Below, piece by piece: positions 6,680 through 14,676 of a stretch of 19,431 nucleotides of DNA; the stretch's first letter is position 1, and each line of letters starts with the position of its first letter. The notes beneath the pieces were generated by a model that ran no database searches, was not told where the DNA came from, and saw nothing but the letters and a program-made list of their open reading frames with translations. The stretch comes from an uncultured Bacteroidales bacterium (GTDB lineage Bacteria; Bacteroidota; Bacteroidia; Bacteroidales; UBA932), in the NCBI GenBank assembly GCA_905234775.1, contig CAJOJC010000049.1:1-19431 (forward strand). The letters are read 5' to 3'. The translations under genes and the position numbers were made by a program.

Positions 6680-8688
6680 TTAGAACTTTAGGTAATAGCC
6701 GACTGAAGGCAGGATAGTAATACCCAGATACATACTCTCGAATTCTATCCTGTAATTATCGCGCTCAGAGTGAACCCTTCGGAAGATTTCCTGCTTGCGG
6801 GCGGTCGCGTTGTAGATGGAGAAATTAAGACCATGCTGGACCCTGCCGCGATCCTTGAACCTCAACCGTGCATTCAAATCAAGCCTGTAGTACGGTTTCA
6901 GGCGCCCTCCATTGTACGGGCCCATCACCGAAACAATCTGATGGTGGATGAGGTAGTACTCCTTCACTTCCGTGAACGGTGTGCCGGTGGCGGCGACGAG
7001 CGTGCCCCCGAAATCCCAGCGCCCGAGCTGGTAGGATGCGACCATATCGAACTCGACCAGCCGTTCGTGGTTCGAAGGCCAGGTAGCGCCGTCGAACGTG
7101 CGCAAGCTGCGGCCCGCCGAGAGCCCGGCCCAACCCGTGAGCTTGCCCTGCGACTTTCGAAGGAGAAGGTTAACTCCATACGCACGGCCGCTGCCCTTTT
7201 CGAGCGCGCGATCGAGCGAGTATGTGCCGGCCAGGATATCCTGCAGCCCGCTGACAAACTCGAGCTGGTTGCCGAGATAGCGGTAGTAGAGTTCCGCGTT
7301 CAGCTCCAGGCCCTCGGCGAACGGTTTGTCCCATCCGAACGAGCCGCCTACGGACCATTGCGGGTCGCTGTTCTTGCCCGCGGGCAGCCAGAACTCAATC
7401 GGCAGGCCGAGATTGGATAGGCCGGTCTGGAAAAGGTACTGCCGGTAGATGCCGGCTTTCAGTCGGAGCTGGTCCCCGCCCTCGAGGTGGTAAGTGTAAG
7501 TGCCGCTCAGCTGGGGTGATAGCCCGAAGTACGAGCGCTTCTCGGGCGAGATGTACCAATGGCCGGCGAGGGTGGCGGCGTATTCGAAGTCATAGCCGAT
7601 AGTACCGCTCCAGCCCGCCGTGAGCGTGTTTTCGAACGCTCGTTGGAGCTCCGTCTCCTCATACTCGAGGCCGATCCCGAGAAGCTGCGGGTTCTGGGGC
7701 ACGACCTCGTGCATCGAGACATCCGCCATCAGGCTGAACTGCCCGCGGCTCCAGCCTGCCTTATAGCCCACGGTCGAGATGGACGAGGGCATCAAGACTT
7801 CGCGCGCCTGCTGGACTATGTCCACATCCAGCGCGAAGCCCGAATAATAGAGCGTCTGCTCGAATTCGGGCCGGTCCCAGTGAATGGCGGCCGCCCCATT
7901 GCGCCAGAAAAGGTCGAGCGAGAGATCCATCCCGTACTGCGAAGTCTCCGCGCTGCCCGGATTAGTCCGCGCGCGATCGTAGCCATAGTAAAGGTCCACG
8001 GCGATGCGGTCGCTCTTCGTCGGGTTCCATATCCAGGTCGCGTTCAAGTCCGAAAAACCATAGGACAGCGATATGTCGTCCATCGTCAGGTAGTTGCCGT
8101 AGAGCAGGTCCACCAGCGAGCCGGGATCTTAAAACTATAGACCGATACCACAAAAAGCGGGATCAGCACAATTGCCAGGCAGACAAGAGAAGCAAGAAGA
8201 AGTATCTTCTTTTGCTTTTTCTCAGATAAATGCATATCGATCACGCCTCCCAAACGGTTGACGTTGGAAGCGACCGTACTGTACGACATCGAGCGGTAGT
8301 GAGTGGGATTGAAGACCGAGAACAGGCCCATGAGGTGGGTTGCGCCGTAGATCGGGACGCCGTCCAGCGCGACCAGGTTGTGTTGGTGGTCGCAGCCCTG
8401 GATATGGATTCCGGCGTCGTATTCCGAACTGGTCTGCATGCTCGGCAGCATCTGGACAAAATGGAGCGGGTCGGAGTTCCCGAGAATAGACGGCATCAGA
8501 GCAAGCTCAGATATGTCCACGGTCGCGACCCCGGCCCTGCCGATATCCAATAGCGGCCTTTTTGCAGCCGCCGACAGGACTGTACTGTCCAGCTGTAAAG
8601 AATCAATCTGCGCTCTGGCTTCGGTACAGAAGACCGAGAGCAAAAGCGCAGATCTTAGAATCAGTATGCCAAATTTTTGGCTTGTCAC
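6680..8688 (-). pseudogene. TonB-dependent receptor, disrupted by a foreign segment between plug and barrel
   Basis: Two frames together make one receptor. The first (8688 to about 8235) begins at a GTG and gives a signal peptide ending TEARAQ and a plug domain (LPSMQTSSEYDAGIHIQG, LVALDGVPIYG, NRLGGVIDM). The second (about 8124 to 6680) gives about 480 residues of beta-barrel from SLVDLLYGNYLTMDD to the terminal SVGYYLKF. Between them about 110 bp encode a lysine-rich stretch and a membrane helix (ILLLASLVCLAIVLIPLF), unlike any receptor. Reading on from there shifts frame into the barrel and stops. The missing part is about the first 35-45 barrel residues. The family pairs with DUF4249 lipoproteins and imports an unknown ligand across the outer membrane. 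The GTG lies six bases after the upstream lipoprotein's stop, indicating an operon. Confidence 0.85.
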
Positions 8689-8694
8689 CTTAAA

Positions 8695-9930
8695 TTACTT
8701 GAGCATCTCGTCGCTCTCAGGGCCGCTGAGGAAACCCTCAAGCTCGGCGAGAGCGTTGTTGATAGCCTCGACTGTCTTCGGGAAGTTCTTTTCGTTGAAG
8801 AACTCCTCAGGAAGCATGTACTGAGAACCATCCTCGAAACGGATGACAGGGGTAACGCTCCAGTAGCTTTCTCCACCTTCAGGTTTCTTCTCGATAGCCT
8901 CGAAGCCAAGCTTGGCCTGAGCGGTCTTCTGGATGTAGAGGGTGAGGTTGGCGAGCTTCTCAAGAGCTTCGCAATCTGCCTTTACTCCGGCCTCGGTATC
9001 GAGATGATCTTTCTTAGAGAGCTCGATATAAGCGGTGTAATCGAAATCGCCCTTAAGCTCTACGTTGTCAAGAACCTTGAAGGAAGCGTTGACCTTTCCG
9101 GTCGAACCCATAAAGTCAATATCTCCGTCTTCTTCGGTCTTGATGTTACCCTTAGCCTCGAAAGTAGCAGCGACGACAGTAGTTTTGTCGTACTTGATGC
9201 TGGCGGTAACGGCGACCTCGGTAGGGCTGTACTTAGCGCGGGTAACTGCGAAGCTGTATTTGTCTGCAGTTACGGCAAGAGTTGCAGAGAAGGAATCGGA
9301 AAGTGTAGGAACCTCGCCAGCGAAATGAGGATCGGTAGTGAGCTTTACGGTTGCAGCCGACTTTCCAGCCGAGGTAACTGCAGCATCGATAGAAGCGGGA
9401 ACGACGACATATTCCTTGCCGACAAGGTACTCTTCATCAACCCAATTGCCATTGGCATCCCAGTGAGAGTAGTTTTCGTCTACAAGAACCTTAGCGGAAG
9501 AGTTCTTAACGGTCATTGTACCCTTAACCTCGGTACCGTCTTCAAGAGGGAAAGTGATAGTAAGGCCCTTACCTTCTGATGCATACCATTTGTTGTCCTT
9601 AACATAGAGATTGCCCTGAACTTTCTCAAGGTCAACAGTATAGATCTCGATACCGTCTTTCTCGGAATTCCAAGCGGATTCCATAGTCTGGCTCCAATCC
9701 TCAAAGCTCTTATCGGTTCCTTCGATACCTTCGAGAGCCACTGCTGATGCAGTGATAAGGTCTGCAGTACTCTGCCAGTTGTCGACTTCCAGCATCTGGA
9801 CAGCCTTAGTTACAGTTTCGTCCAGAGTTGTTTTGTTCTCTTCGGGAGAAAGGACTTCGCCCTTAATCTCATTCTTGCAGGAGACTGCTACGCAGGCTGC
9901 TGCGACTAAAAGTAAAAATACCTTTTTCAT
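8695..9930 (-). CDS. Lipoprotein of unknown function, first gene of the receptor unit
   Basis: The product has 411 residues. The lipoprotein signal is MKKVFLLLVAAACVAVSC, with Cys18 as the likely lipidated residue. The mature part is acidic, rich in Thr, Val, Glu and Lys, and dominated by predicted beta strands (for example GTMTVKNSSAKVLVDE, KVNASFKVLDNVELKG), with a helical C-terminal end. No family is recognised. Codon usage is less GC-rich than in the receptor downstream. It heads the unit lipoprotein - receptor - DUF4249 and has its own promoter element at 9965-9972. An accessory role in the same uptake or surface complex is a guess from context only. Confidence 0.8.
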   Translation of the reverse strand: MKKVFLLLVAAACVAVSCKNEIKGEVLSPEENKTTLDETVTKAVQMLEVDNWQSTADLITASAVALEGIEGTDKSFEDWSQTMESAWNSEKDGIEIYTVDLEKVQGNLYVKDNKWYASEGKGLTITFPLEDGTEVKGTMTVKNSSAKVLVDENYSHWDANGNWVDEEYLVGKEYVVVPASIDAAVTSAGKSAATVKLTTDPHFAGEVPTLSDSFSATLAVTADKYSFAVTRAKYSPTEVAVTASIKYDKTTVVAATFEAKGNIKTEEDGDIDFMGSTGKVNASFKVLDNVELKGDFDYTAYIELSKKDHLDTEAGVKADCEALEKLANLTLYIQKTAQAKLGFEAIEKKPEGGESYWSVTPVIRFEDGSQYMLPEEFFNEKNFPKTVEAINNALAELEGFLSGPESDEMLK

Positions 9931-9964
9931 AATATAAAGTAACTGTTGTTTTCAACTTGCGGCG

Positions 9965-9972
9965 CAAAGTTA
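9965..9972 (-). promoter_or_regulatory. -7 promoter element for the lipoprotein-receptor unit
   Basis: On the minus strand TAACTTTG is an exact TAnnTTTG match, 34 bases before the ATG at 9930. No clear -33 box is seen. It lies back to back with the tRNA-Ser promoter. Confidence 0.55.
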
Positions 9973-10035
9973 ACAAAAATACTCTTTGCGACACCTATTA
10001 TTAGATGCATTTCTACCTCTGATTGTTGCATTTTT

Positions 10036-10067
10036 TTTGGGATACTTCAGAAATCCTCTTATATTTG
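10036..10067 (+). promoter_or_regulatory. Consensus Bacteroidota promoter for tRNA-Ser
   Basis: TTTG (10036-10039), exactly 20 bases, then TATATTTG (10060-10067): both boxes match the Bacteroidota consensus perfectly. The predicted start is near 10074, about nine bases before the tRNA. Confidence 0.85.
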
Positions 10068-10082
10068 CAGTCCTTTTCACAT

Positions 10083-10170
10083 GGAGAGATGCTCGAGTGG
10101 CTGAAGAGGCACGCCTGGAAAGCGTGTGTACCCCAAAAGGGTATCGCGAGTTCGAATCTCGCTCTCTCCG
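10083..10170 (+). tRNA. tRNA-Ser (anticodon GGA)
   Basis: The acceptor arms GGAGAGA and TCTCTCC pair fully, with G as discriminator. The anticodon stem CACGC/GCGTG holds the loop CTGGAAA, giving anticodon GGA. A long variable arm (TACCCC-aaaa-GGGTA) marks a class II tRNA, followed by the T arm GCGAG-TTCGAAT-CTCGC. CCA is not encoded. A consensus promoter precedes it and a terminator follows. Confidence 0.97.
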
Positions 10171-10173
10171 CTC

Positions 10174-10201
10174 AGAAGGCAGCCAATCGGCTGCCTTCTT
10201 T
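10174..10201 (+). terminator. Terminator after tRNA-Ser
   Basis: AGAAGGCAGCC-aatc-GGCTGCCTTCT is a perfect 11-bp stem ending in TTT, four bases after the tRNA. Confidence 0.85.
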
Positions 10202-10460
10202 CGCTTCGAGGCGTCGCTCTCGCGACGCTCGACTTTTACCCCCGCTGCTTCGCAGCTGCCCCGCCGGGGCATGCCGCCTCCGCTACGCTCTCGGCGGGTG
10301 CCTTCCGGTCGTCGCATCGCTCCTCCCTCACGGCACGCGGCTGATGCCGCTGTCGGCCCTCCGGGCCTCTACTGTTCTTCGATTCAGCGACCCGAAAGTC
10401 TGCTGATTGCTCGCGGAGAGGCGAGACGAGCGAGGCCCGCAGGGCTGAGCTAATCTCGCA
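10202..10460. other. Hairpin-rich, GC-rich non-coding stretch between tRNA-Ser and the palindrome arrays
   Basis: No convincing gene is seen. The stretch is packed with short perfect stems: GCGTCGC-tctc-GCGACGC (10211-10228), GCTGC-ttc-GCAGC (10244-10256) and CCCC/GGGG around 10259-10269. A longer-range pair lies between GCCCTCCGGGCCTC (10356-10369) and GAGGCCCGCAGGGC (10432-10445), 13 of 14 bases complementary, enclosing about 62 nt. It could be a structured RNA, decayed repeats, or both. The strand is unknown. Confidence 0.45.
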
Positions 10461-10474
10461 ACTTCCATTTATAC

Positions 10475-10629
10475 GAGGGTGAAGCACTTTTTCGCCTCGA
10501 CCCTCAGAGCTTTGCCGAGGGTCAACGTGTAAAATGCCTCGACCCTCATCCAGAGCCACAGGTGAAGGCCAAAACAAAGCCCACCTGCGTCGTTTTTCCA
10601 CAGGTTAAGCCCAAAAACGCCTCCACCTG
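10475..10629. repeat. Array of four 29-31-bp palindromes with about 42-bp period
   Basis: Units lie at 10475-10505, 10517-10547, 10559-10587 and 10601-10629. The first two have arms GAGGGT/ACCCTC, the next two CAGGT/ACCTG. The arm sequences therefore differ while pairing is kept. Interiors share an AAAA and GCCTC-like core. The array runs directly into the 52-bp-period units at 10657. Confidence 0.7.
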
Positions 10630-10656
10630 CGACTAGCACGAAAACACCACGAAATC

Positions 10657-10795
10657 GAGACAGGTGGAACAGAGACTGGAACAACTAGCACGAAAACGCC
10701 ACCAAATCGAGACAGGTGGAACAGAGACTGGAACAACTGGCACGAAAACACCACGAAAACGTGACAGGTGGTCCAGAACTTGGGCCACCTGTCAC
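10657..10795 (-). repeat. REP-like palindrome array C: three 35-bp units, 52-bp period
   Basis: Units are at 10657-10691, 10709-10743 and 10761-10795, each 35 bp and exactly 52 bp apart as in arrays A and B. They share GACAGGTGG and, in the first two, CTGGAACAACT with the units around the transposase. The first two differ at a single base (CTAGCAC against CTGGCAC). The third is nearly perfect, with 11-bp arms GTGACAGGTGG/CCACCTGTCAC. Spacer orientation (GATTT to TTTTC on the minus strand) is inverted relative to arrays A and B. The array lies 18 bp beyond the deoC stop. Confidence 0.85.
10749..10795 (-). terminator. Possible terminator of the deoC operon formed by the last REP-like unit
   Basis: Read on the minus strand, just after the deoC stop, the 35-nt unit folds into a strong hairpin (11 bp plus GG/CC inner pairs, seven-base loop) followed by GTTTTCGTGG. 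The T-run is short, so termination may be partial. No other terminator candidate is visible for ftsY-pheT-DUF4296-deoC. Confidence 0.45.
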
Positions 10796-10812
10796 AATGT
10801 CGCTGGGAACGC

Positions 10813-11592
10813 CTAGAAGAACTTAACCTCTTTTCCTTCAATCGCGCTCATCAGGGAGTTGCCGAGGCGGGAGACGCCGAACCTGAAGAGATCTTTGTTC
10901 ATCCACTCGGGGCCGAGGATCCTCTCCCCTATCTCGTAGTACTGAAGGGCTTCCTCTGCGGTAGAGACGCCGCCGGCGGCCTTGAAGCCGACCTTGCGGC
11001 CTGTCTTGGCGTAGAAGTCCTTGATAGCCTGGCACATAACCTCCGCGGCTTCGGGGGTAGCGTTGACCGCAACCTTACCGGTAGAAGTCTTGATGAAGTC
11101 CGCGCCCTCTTCCATCGCAAGCATCGAAGCTTTTCTGATGAGTTCGGGGGTCTTCAGAACACCTGTCTCGAGGATGACCTTAAGGACTACACCCTTGCAG
11201 ACCTTGCGGATTTCGCGGATCTCGCGGCGAGCCTCGGAGCCGTCTCCGTCGAGGAACGAATTGAGGGCGAGGACGATGTCGATTTCGTCTGCACCATTCT
11301 CTATTGCGAGTTCAACCTCGCGGACCTTCACCTCGAGAAAGCTCTGGGAAGCCGGAAAACATCCCGCCACGCAGGTAACGTGGAGATCCTTTGAAGGGCG
11401 ATTGTCGCGAACCACCGAAGCGAAGTTCGGGTACACGCAGATAGAAGCGGGAAGCGGATAATCCGGATACTCCTTAACGAGCCTATTTACTTTGTCCACC
11501 AGGGACTTCACGTAAGCCGGGGTGTCTTCGATTCGGAGCGTCGTCAGGTCCATGAAGGAGAAGCATTTTTTCAGAATGTTCTTTTGATCCAT
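10813..11592 (-). CDS. deoC: Deoxyribose-phosphate aldolase
   Basis: The product has 259 residues, the usual length. DeoC reversibly splits 2-deoxyribose 5-phosphate into glyceraldehyde 3-phosphate and acetaldehyde in deoxynucleoside breakdown; it is a cytoplasmic class I aldolase. The catalytic elements are present: Asp105 in EIDIVL, the Schiff-base lysine Lys168 in FIKTSTGK and Lys204 in GFKAAGGV. The ATG at 11592 gives a normal N-terminus and is preceded by an A-rich stretch, as is common in this phylum. It is the last gene after ftsY, pheT and the DUF4296 gene, whose frame overlaps its first 110 bases. Confidence 0.96.
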   Translation of the reverse strand: MDQKNILKKCFSFMDLTTLRIEDTPAYVKSLVDKVNRLVKEYPDYPLPASICVYPNFASVVRDNRPSKDLHVTCVAGCFPASQSFLEVKVREVELAIENGADEIDIVLALNSFLDGDGSEARREIREIRKVCKGVVLKVILETGVLKTPELIRKASMLAMEEGADFIKTSTGKVAVNATPEAAEVMCQAIKDFYAKTGRKVGFKAAGGVSTAEEALQYYEIGERILGPEWMNKDLFRFGVSRLGNSLMSAIEGKEVKFF

Positions 11593-12214
11593 ATGATTTT
11601 TCTTTTTTAGTTGTTGTTTGCTGTTTTAACCGGGCCAACGAGTCCGCGCGCGCAAGCGAGTCAACGCGAGCCAACGAATCCCTAAGAGCCAACGAATCCC
11701 TAAGAGCCAGCGAATCGCGCAGAGCCAAAGAATCCAGCCGTGCGAGCGAATCCCTAAGCGCCTCCATATCTATAAACGAAGAATCGTTCGGCCAGAGACC
11801 CAGAGTATCGTCCCTGAAGCGCAATGTATCGTAGCGGAACTTGGAAGGCACGTACGGGCTGAACTTCACCCTCTTCTCCACTGCATCTTCGATAGCCTCA
11901 AGGCGCTTGGCCTGACGGCTCATTTTCGCGGCTGCGGCTTTAAGGATCTTCGCATATTTGTCCGGTTTCCGGAGATAGTGCTTCATCGAGGCGTCGTAGT
12001 CCTCGACCGTGTAACCGTATTTATCGAAGATAGGGGCGTAGAAATTGGAGGTATCCGCTGTCTTGCGGGCGCGGGAGTTCTGCGAGATCCACTGGTCCGC
12101 CATGAACATGTCGACATAAATGTCCGACAGAGTTCCGGCCGGGATCACTCGCGCACGACGCCCGCAACAAACGAGCGCCAGCGCAATCAGAACAACCGGC
12201 AGAACCTTCTTCAT
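11483..12214 (-). CDS. DUF4296 lipoprotein with C-terminal DSLALR repeats, overlapping deoC
   Basis: The product has 243 residues. The signal MKKVLPVVLIALALVCC gives a lipobox-like end at Cys16 or Cys17. The DUF4296 domain spans about residues 25-115 (IPAGTLSDIYVDMFMADQW, YDASMKHYLRKPDKYAKIL). It is followed by a perfect tandem of seven hexapeptides of the type DSLALR/DSLARL (11627-11752, 18-bp units). The last 50 or so residues are non-repetitive, and the final 36 codons overlap deoC in another frame. Both other frames have stops between the repeat and deoC, so the long tail may be due to a lost stop. It starts one base after the pheT stop (TAGTATG), so it is translationally coupled. The family function is unknown. 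Confidence 0.82.
   Translation of the reverse strand: MKKVLPVVLIALALVCCGRRARVIPAGTLSDIYVDMFMADQWISQNSRARKTADTSNFYAPIFDKYGYTVEDYDASMKHYLRKPDKYAKILKAAAAKMSRQAKRLEAIEDAVEKRVKFSPYVPSKFRYDTLRFRDDTLGLWPNDSSFIDMEALRDSLARLDSLALRDSLALRDSLALRDSLARVDSLARADSLARLKQQTTTKKEKSYGSKEHSEKMLLLHGPDDAPNRRHPGLREVPGGQSK
11627..11752 (-). repeat. Tandem 18-bp coding repeat (seven DSLAxx hexapeptides)
   Basis: Seven consecutive 18-bp units in frame within the DUF4296 gene encode DSLARL, DSLALR three times, DSLARV, DSLARA and DSLARL. The three central units differ at only a few bases, pointing to recent slippage or unequal exchange. Confidence 0.9.
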
Positions 12215-12215
12215 A

Positions 12216-14672
12216 CTACCTCAACTGAGCTCCGAAATTCTGTTGATAAGCCTTCAGGATACCTTCCATAGCCCTTTCGACATCCTGATCAGTAAGGGTC
12301 TTTTCGAGATCCTGGAGTACGAATCCAAGCGCATACTGCTTCTTCCCTGCCGGGATCTTGTCTCCGCGGTAGACGTCGAACAGAGTAACGCTCTTCAGAA
12401 GCTTCTTAGCCTGTTTGAAGGCCGTAGCACGCAGGTCTGCGTACGCTACATTTTCGTCCAGCAACAGAGCGAGGTCACGGCGGACTTCAGGGAACTTGGG
12501 CAGTTCCTTGAAGGCGACCTTTCCGCGCTTAATAAGCGTAAACAATGCCGGCCAATTGATCTCGCAAACGAAGACGGGCTGCTTTACTCCGAACTTCTTC
12601 GCGAGCGCAGGGTTTACTGTTCCCAGAACCGCAAGCTGACGTCCCTGACCGGGGAGTTTATAGACTACGCCCTCCGCGAAAACATCCGAAGGAGCGGCCT
12701 CTGTCCACATCTGATACAGGTCGATTCCGTAACGCTTCATCAGCAGGTCGAGAGCGCCCTTGAGCGCGAAGAAATCGCTCTTTCGAGGCGCGAGGTTCCA
12801 GGACTTTTCGGGTGTTCCCGAAATCGCCATGCAGAAGCAGGTATGCTCCTCATAACCCTCGAGAGTCTCTCCAGAATTTTCCGGAAGTCTCTGATAGACA
12901 GAGCCATACTCGAAGATGCGGAGCGAATTCATCTGGCGGTTCGCATTATACGCGATAACCTCCAGCGCATTCAGAATCAGCGTCTGCCTCATCGCATTGA
13001 GGTCGCTGCTCAGAGGGTTGACGATCTTAACAGTATGATCGGCCGGGAAGGTCTGCAGGCCTTCGTAATAGTCTGCCTTAGTAATCGAATTGTTCATCGT
13101 CTCCACGAACCCGTTCGCCGCCAGGAAATTCGAAATCGAATTGCGGACTGCCTCCGGCTCTGGTGACGGGGTCGGGCCCACCGACATTTTCATGTGGCGC
13201 GGGAGGTCGATATTGTCATAGCCGTAGATTCGAAGGATCTCCTCGACCACATCGCACTCGCGGGTGACGTCCACCATATAGAGCGGAGCCAGCACCACGG
13301 CGGAAGCGCCTGAGCGCGAGACGAACTCGTACTGCAGCGCAGTCAAGATCTTGTCGATAGTCTCATGGCCGATTTTCTGGCCGATGAAGCCCTCGATTCG
13401 GTCGTAATCGAGCTCGATTCGCGCACGCTCGATCGGATTGGGATAGCTCTCGAACAGCTCGCCGGAGACCTGGCCGCCTGCCAGCTCGACTGCCATCACG
13501 GCCGCTCTCTTCAGGCCGAACAGCGCCATCTCGGGGTCTGCCCCACGCTCATAGCGGAACGACGCATCGGTCTGGAGCTGCTGGCTCTTGCTGGTCTTGC
13601 GGATGCTGCCGGGATCGAAGTATGCGCCCTCAATGAAGAGGTTCACGGTCTGCTCGGTCACCCCGCTGTCTTCGCCTCCGAACACGCCCGCGATGCACAT
13701 GGGCCCGCGAGGGTCGGCTATGACCATGTCGGTCGAGCGGAGCTTGCGATCCACGCCGTCCAGCGTTTTGATCGGCTCGCCTTCGGCGGCACGGCGGACG
13801 ATGACCGTTCCCTCCGCGACTTTGTCGGCGTCGAAGGTATGGAGCGGCTGACCCAGCTCGAAGAGCACGTAGTTCGAGATGTCGACGATATTGTTGATCG
13901 GGCGGCTGCCCACGGCGATCAGACGGTCCTGCATCCACTTCGGCGAGGGGCCGACCTTGAGCCCGCGGACGGTAAGGCCGCAATAGCGCGGTGCACCGGA
14001 CGGGTCCACGACCTTAACGGAGAGCCCACGCCCGCCTTTTTCGCGCGGCAGCGCGTCGAAAGCATGGTCCACCTCGGGCTTACGAAGCTCGCACGGGATC
14101 CCGCGCAGGGTCAGGTAGGCATACAGGTCGCGCGCGACGCCCCAGTGGGAGGCAGCGTCCACCCTGTTCGCGGTGATCTCATACTCGATCACGGCCTGGG
14201 TCTCGATCCCGAGATAGTCTTTCGCGGGCGTGCCGACCGGCGCATCGGCCGGAAGGACCTTGATTCCGGAGTGGTCTTCGCCGAGGCCAAGTTCGTCGTC
14301 GGCGCAGATCATGCCGAAGCTCTCAATCCCGCGGATCTTGGACTTCTTGATCTTGAAGTCGCCGGGGAGGACGGCTCCGACCTGGGCGAAAAGGACTTTC
14401 TGGCCTGCGGCCACGTTGGGCGCACCGCACACGACCTGGACGGGCTCCGGACCGCCGTCGTCGACGGTTGTAACGTGGAGATGGTCCGAATCCGGATGGG
14501 GCTCGCAGGTAAGCACCTTCGCGACCACGACGTTCTTCAGGCCGCCTTCAATCACTTCTGTCTCTTCCACCGAGTCCACTTCGATGCCGATCGAGGTCAT
14601 AGCCTCTGCGATCTGCTGCACCGAAAGGTCACACTTCAGATAATCCTTTAACCAGCTGTAACTTAGTTTCAT
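12216..14672 (-). CDS. pheT: Phenylalanine-tRNA ligase beta subunit
   Basis: The product has 818 residues, full length for a bacterial PheT. With PheS (not in the window) it forms the alpha2-beta2 enzyme that charges tRNA-Phe. The start at 14672 (MKLSYSWLKDYL) is the family N-terminus; the frame is open a further 39 bases upstream but runs into ftsY. Domains in order: an N-terminal tRNA-binding OB fold at about residues 40-150 (HPDSDHLHVTTVD, CGAPNVAAGQKV), B3/B4 editing region at about 205-385 (INNIVDISNYVLFELGQPLH, SFRYERGADP), B5 at about 395-470, the catalytic-like core (NPLSSDLNAMRQTLI), and the C-terminal ferredoxin-like anticodon-binding domain (KFPEVRRDLALLLDENV). It lies four bases after ftsY and one base before the DUF4296 gene. 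Confidence 0.97.
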   Translation of the reverse strand: MKLSYSWLKDYLKCDLSVQQIAEAMTSIGIEVDSVEETEVIEGGLKNVVVAKVLTCEPHPDSDHLHVTTVDDGGPEPVQVVCGAPNVAAGQKVLFAQVGAVLPGDFKIKKSKIRGIESFGMICADDELGLGEDHSGIKVLPADAPVGTPAKDYLGIETQAVIEYEITANRVDAASHWGVARDLYAYLTLRGIPCELRKPEVDHAFDALPREKGGRGLSVKVVDPSGAPRYCGLTVRGLKVGPSPKWMQDRLIAVGSRPINNIVDISNYVLFELGQPLHTFDADKVAEGTVIVRRAAEGEPIKTLDGVDRKLRSTDMVIADPRGPMCIAGVFGGEDSGVTEQTVNLFIEGAYFDPGSIRKTSKSQQLQTDASFRYERGADPEMALFGLKRAAVMAVELAGGQVSGELFESYPNPIERARIELDYDRIEGFIGQKIGHETIDKILTALQYEFVSRSGASAVVLAPLYMVDVTRECDVVEEILRIYGYDNIDLPRHMKMSVGPTPSPEPEAVRNSISNFLAANGFVETMNNSITKADYYEGLQTFPADHTVKIVNPLSSDLNAMRQTLILNALEVIAYNANRQMNSLRIFEYGSVYQRLPENSGETLEGYEEHTCFCMAISGTPEKSWNLAPRKSDFFALKGALDLLMKRYGIDLYQMWTEAAPSDVFAEGVVYKLPGQGRQLAVLGTVNPALAKKFGVKQPVFVCEINWPALFTLIKRGKVAFKELPKFPEVRRDLALLLDENVAYADLRATAFKQAKKLLKSVTLFDVYRGDKIPAGKKQYALGFVLQDLEKTLTDQDVERAMEGILKAYQQNFGAQLR

Positions 14673-14676
14673 ATTA

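Noticed and set aside
8677..9579. 300-residue plus-strand frame
   Set aside because: Antisense of the lipoprotein gene 8695-9930, which has a lipobox, a promoter element and operon spacing.
10469..10841. Two minus-strand frames of 71 and 78 residues over the repeat arrays
   Set aside because: They consist of translated repeats (for example FQSLFHLSRF twice) and one runs into deoC; no start context or family.
13365..14651. 428-residue plus-strand frame
   Set aside because: Antisense shadow of pheT in high-GC sequence; no recognisable motifs.
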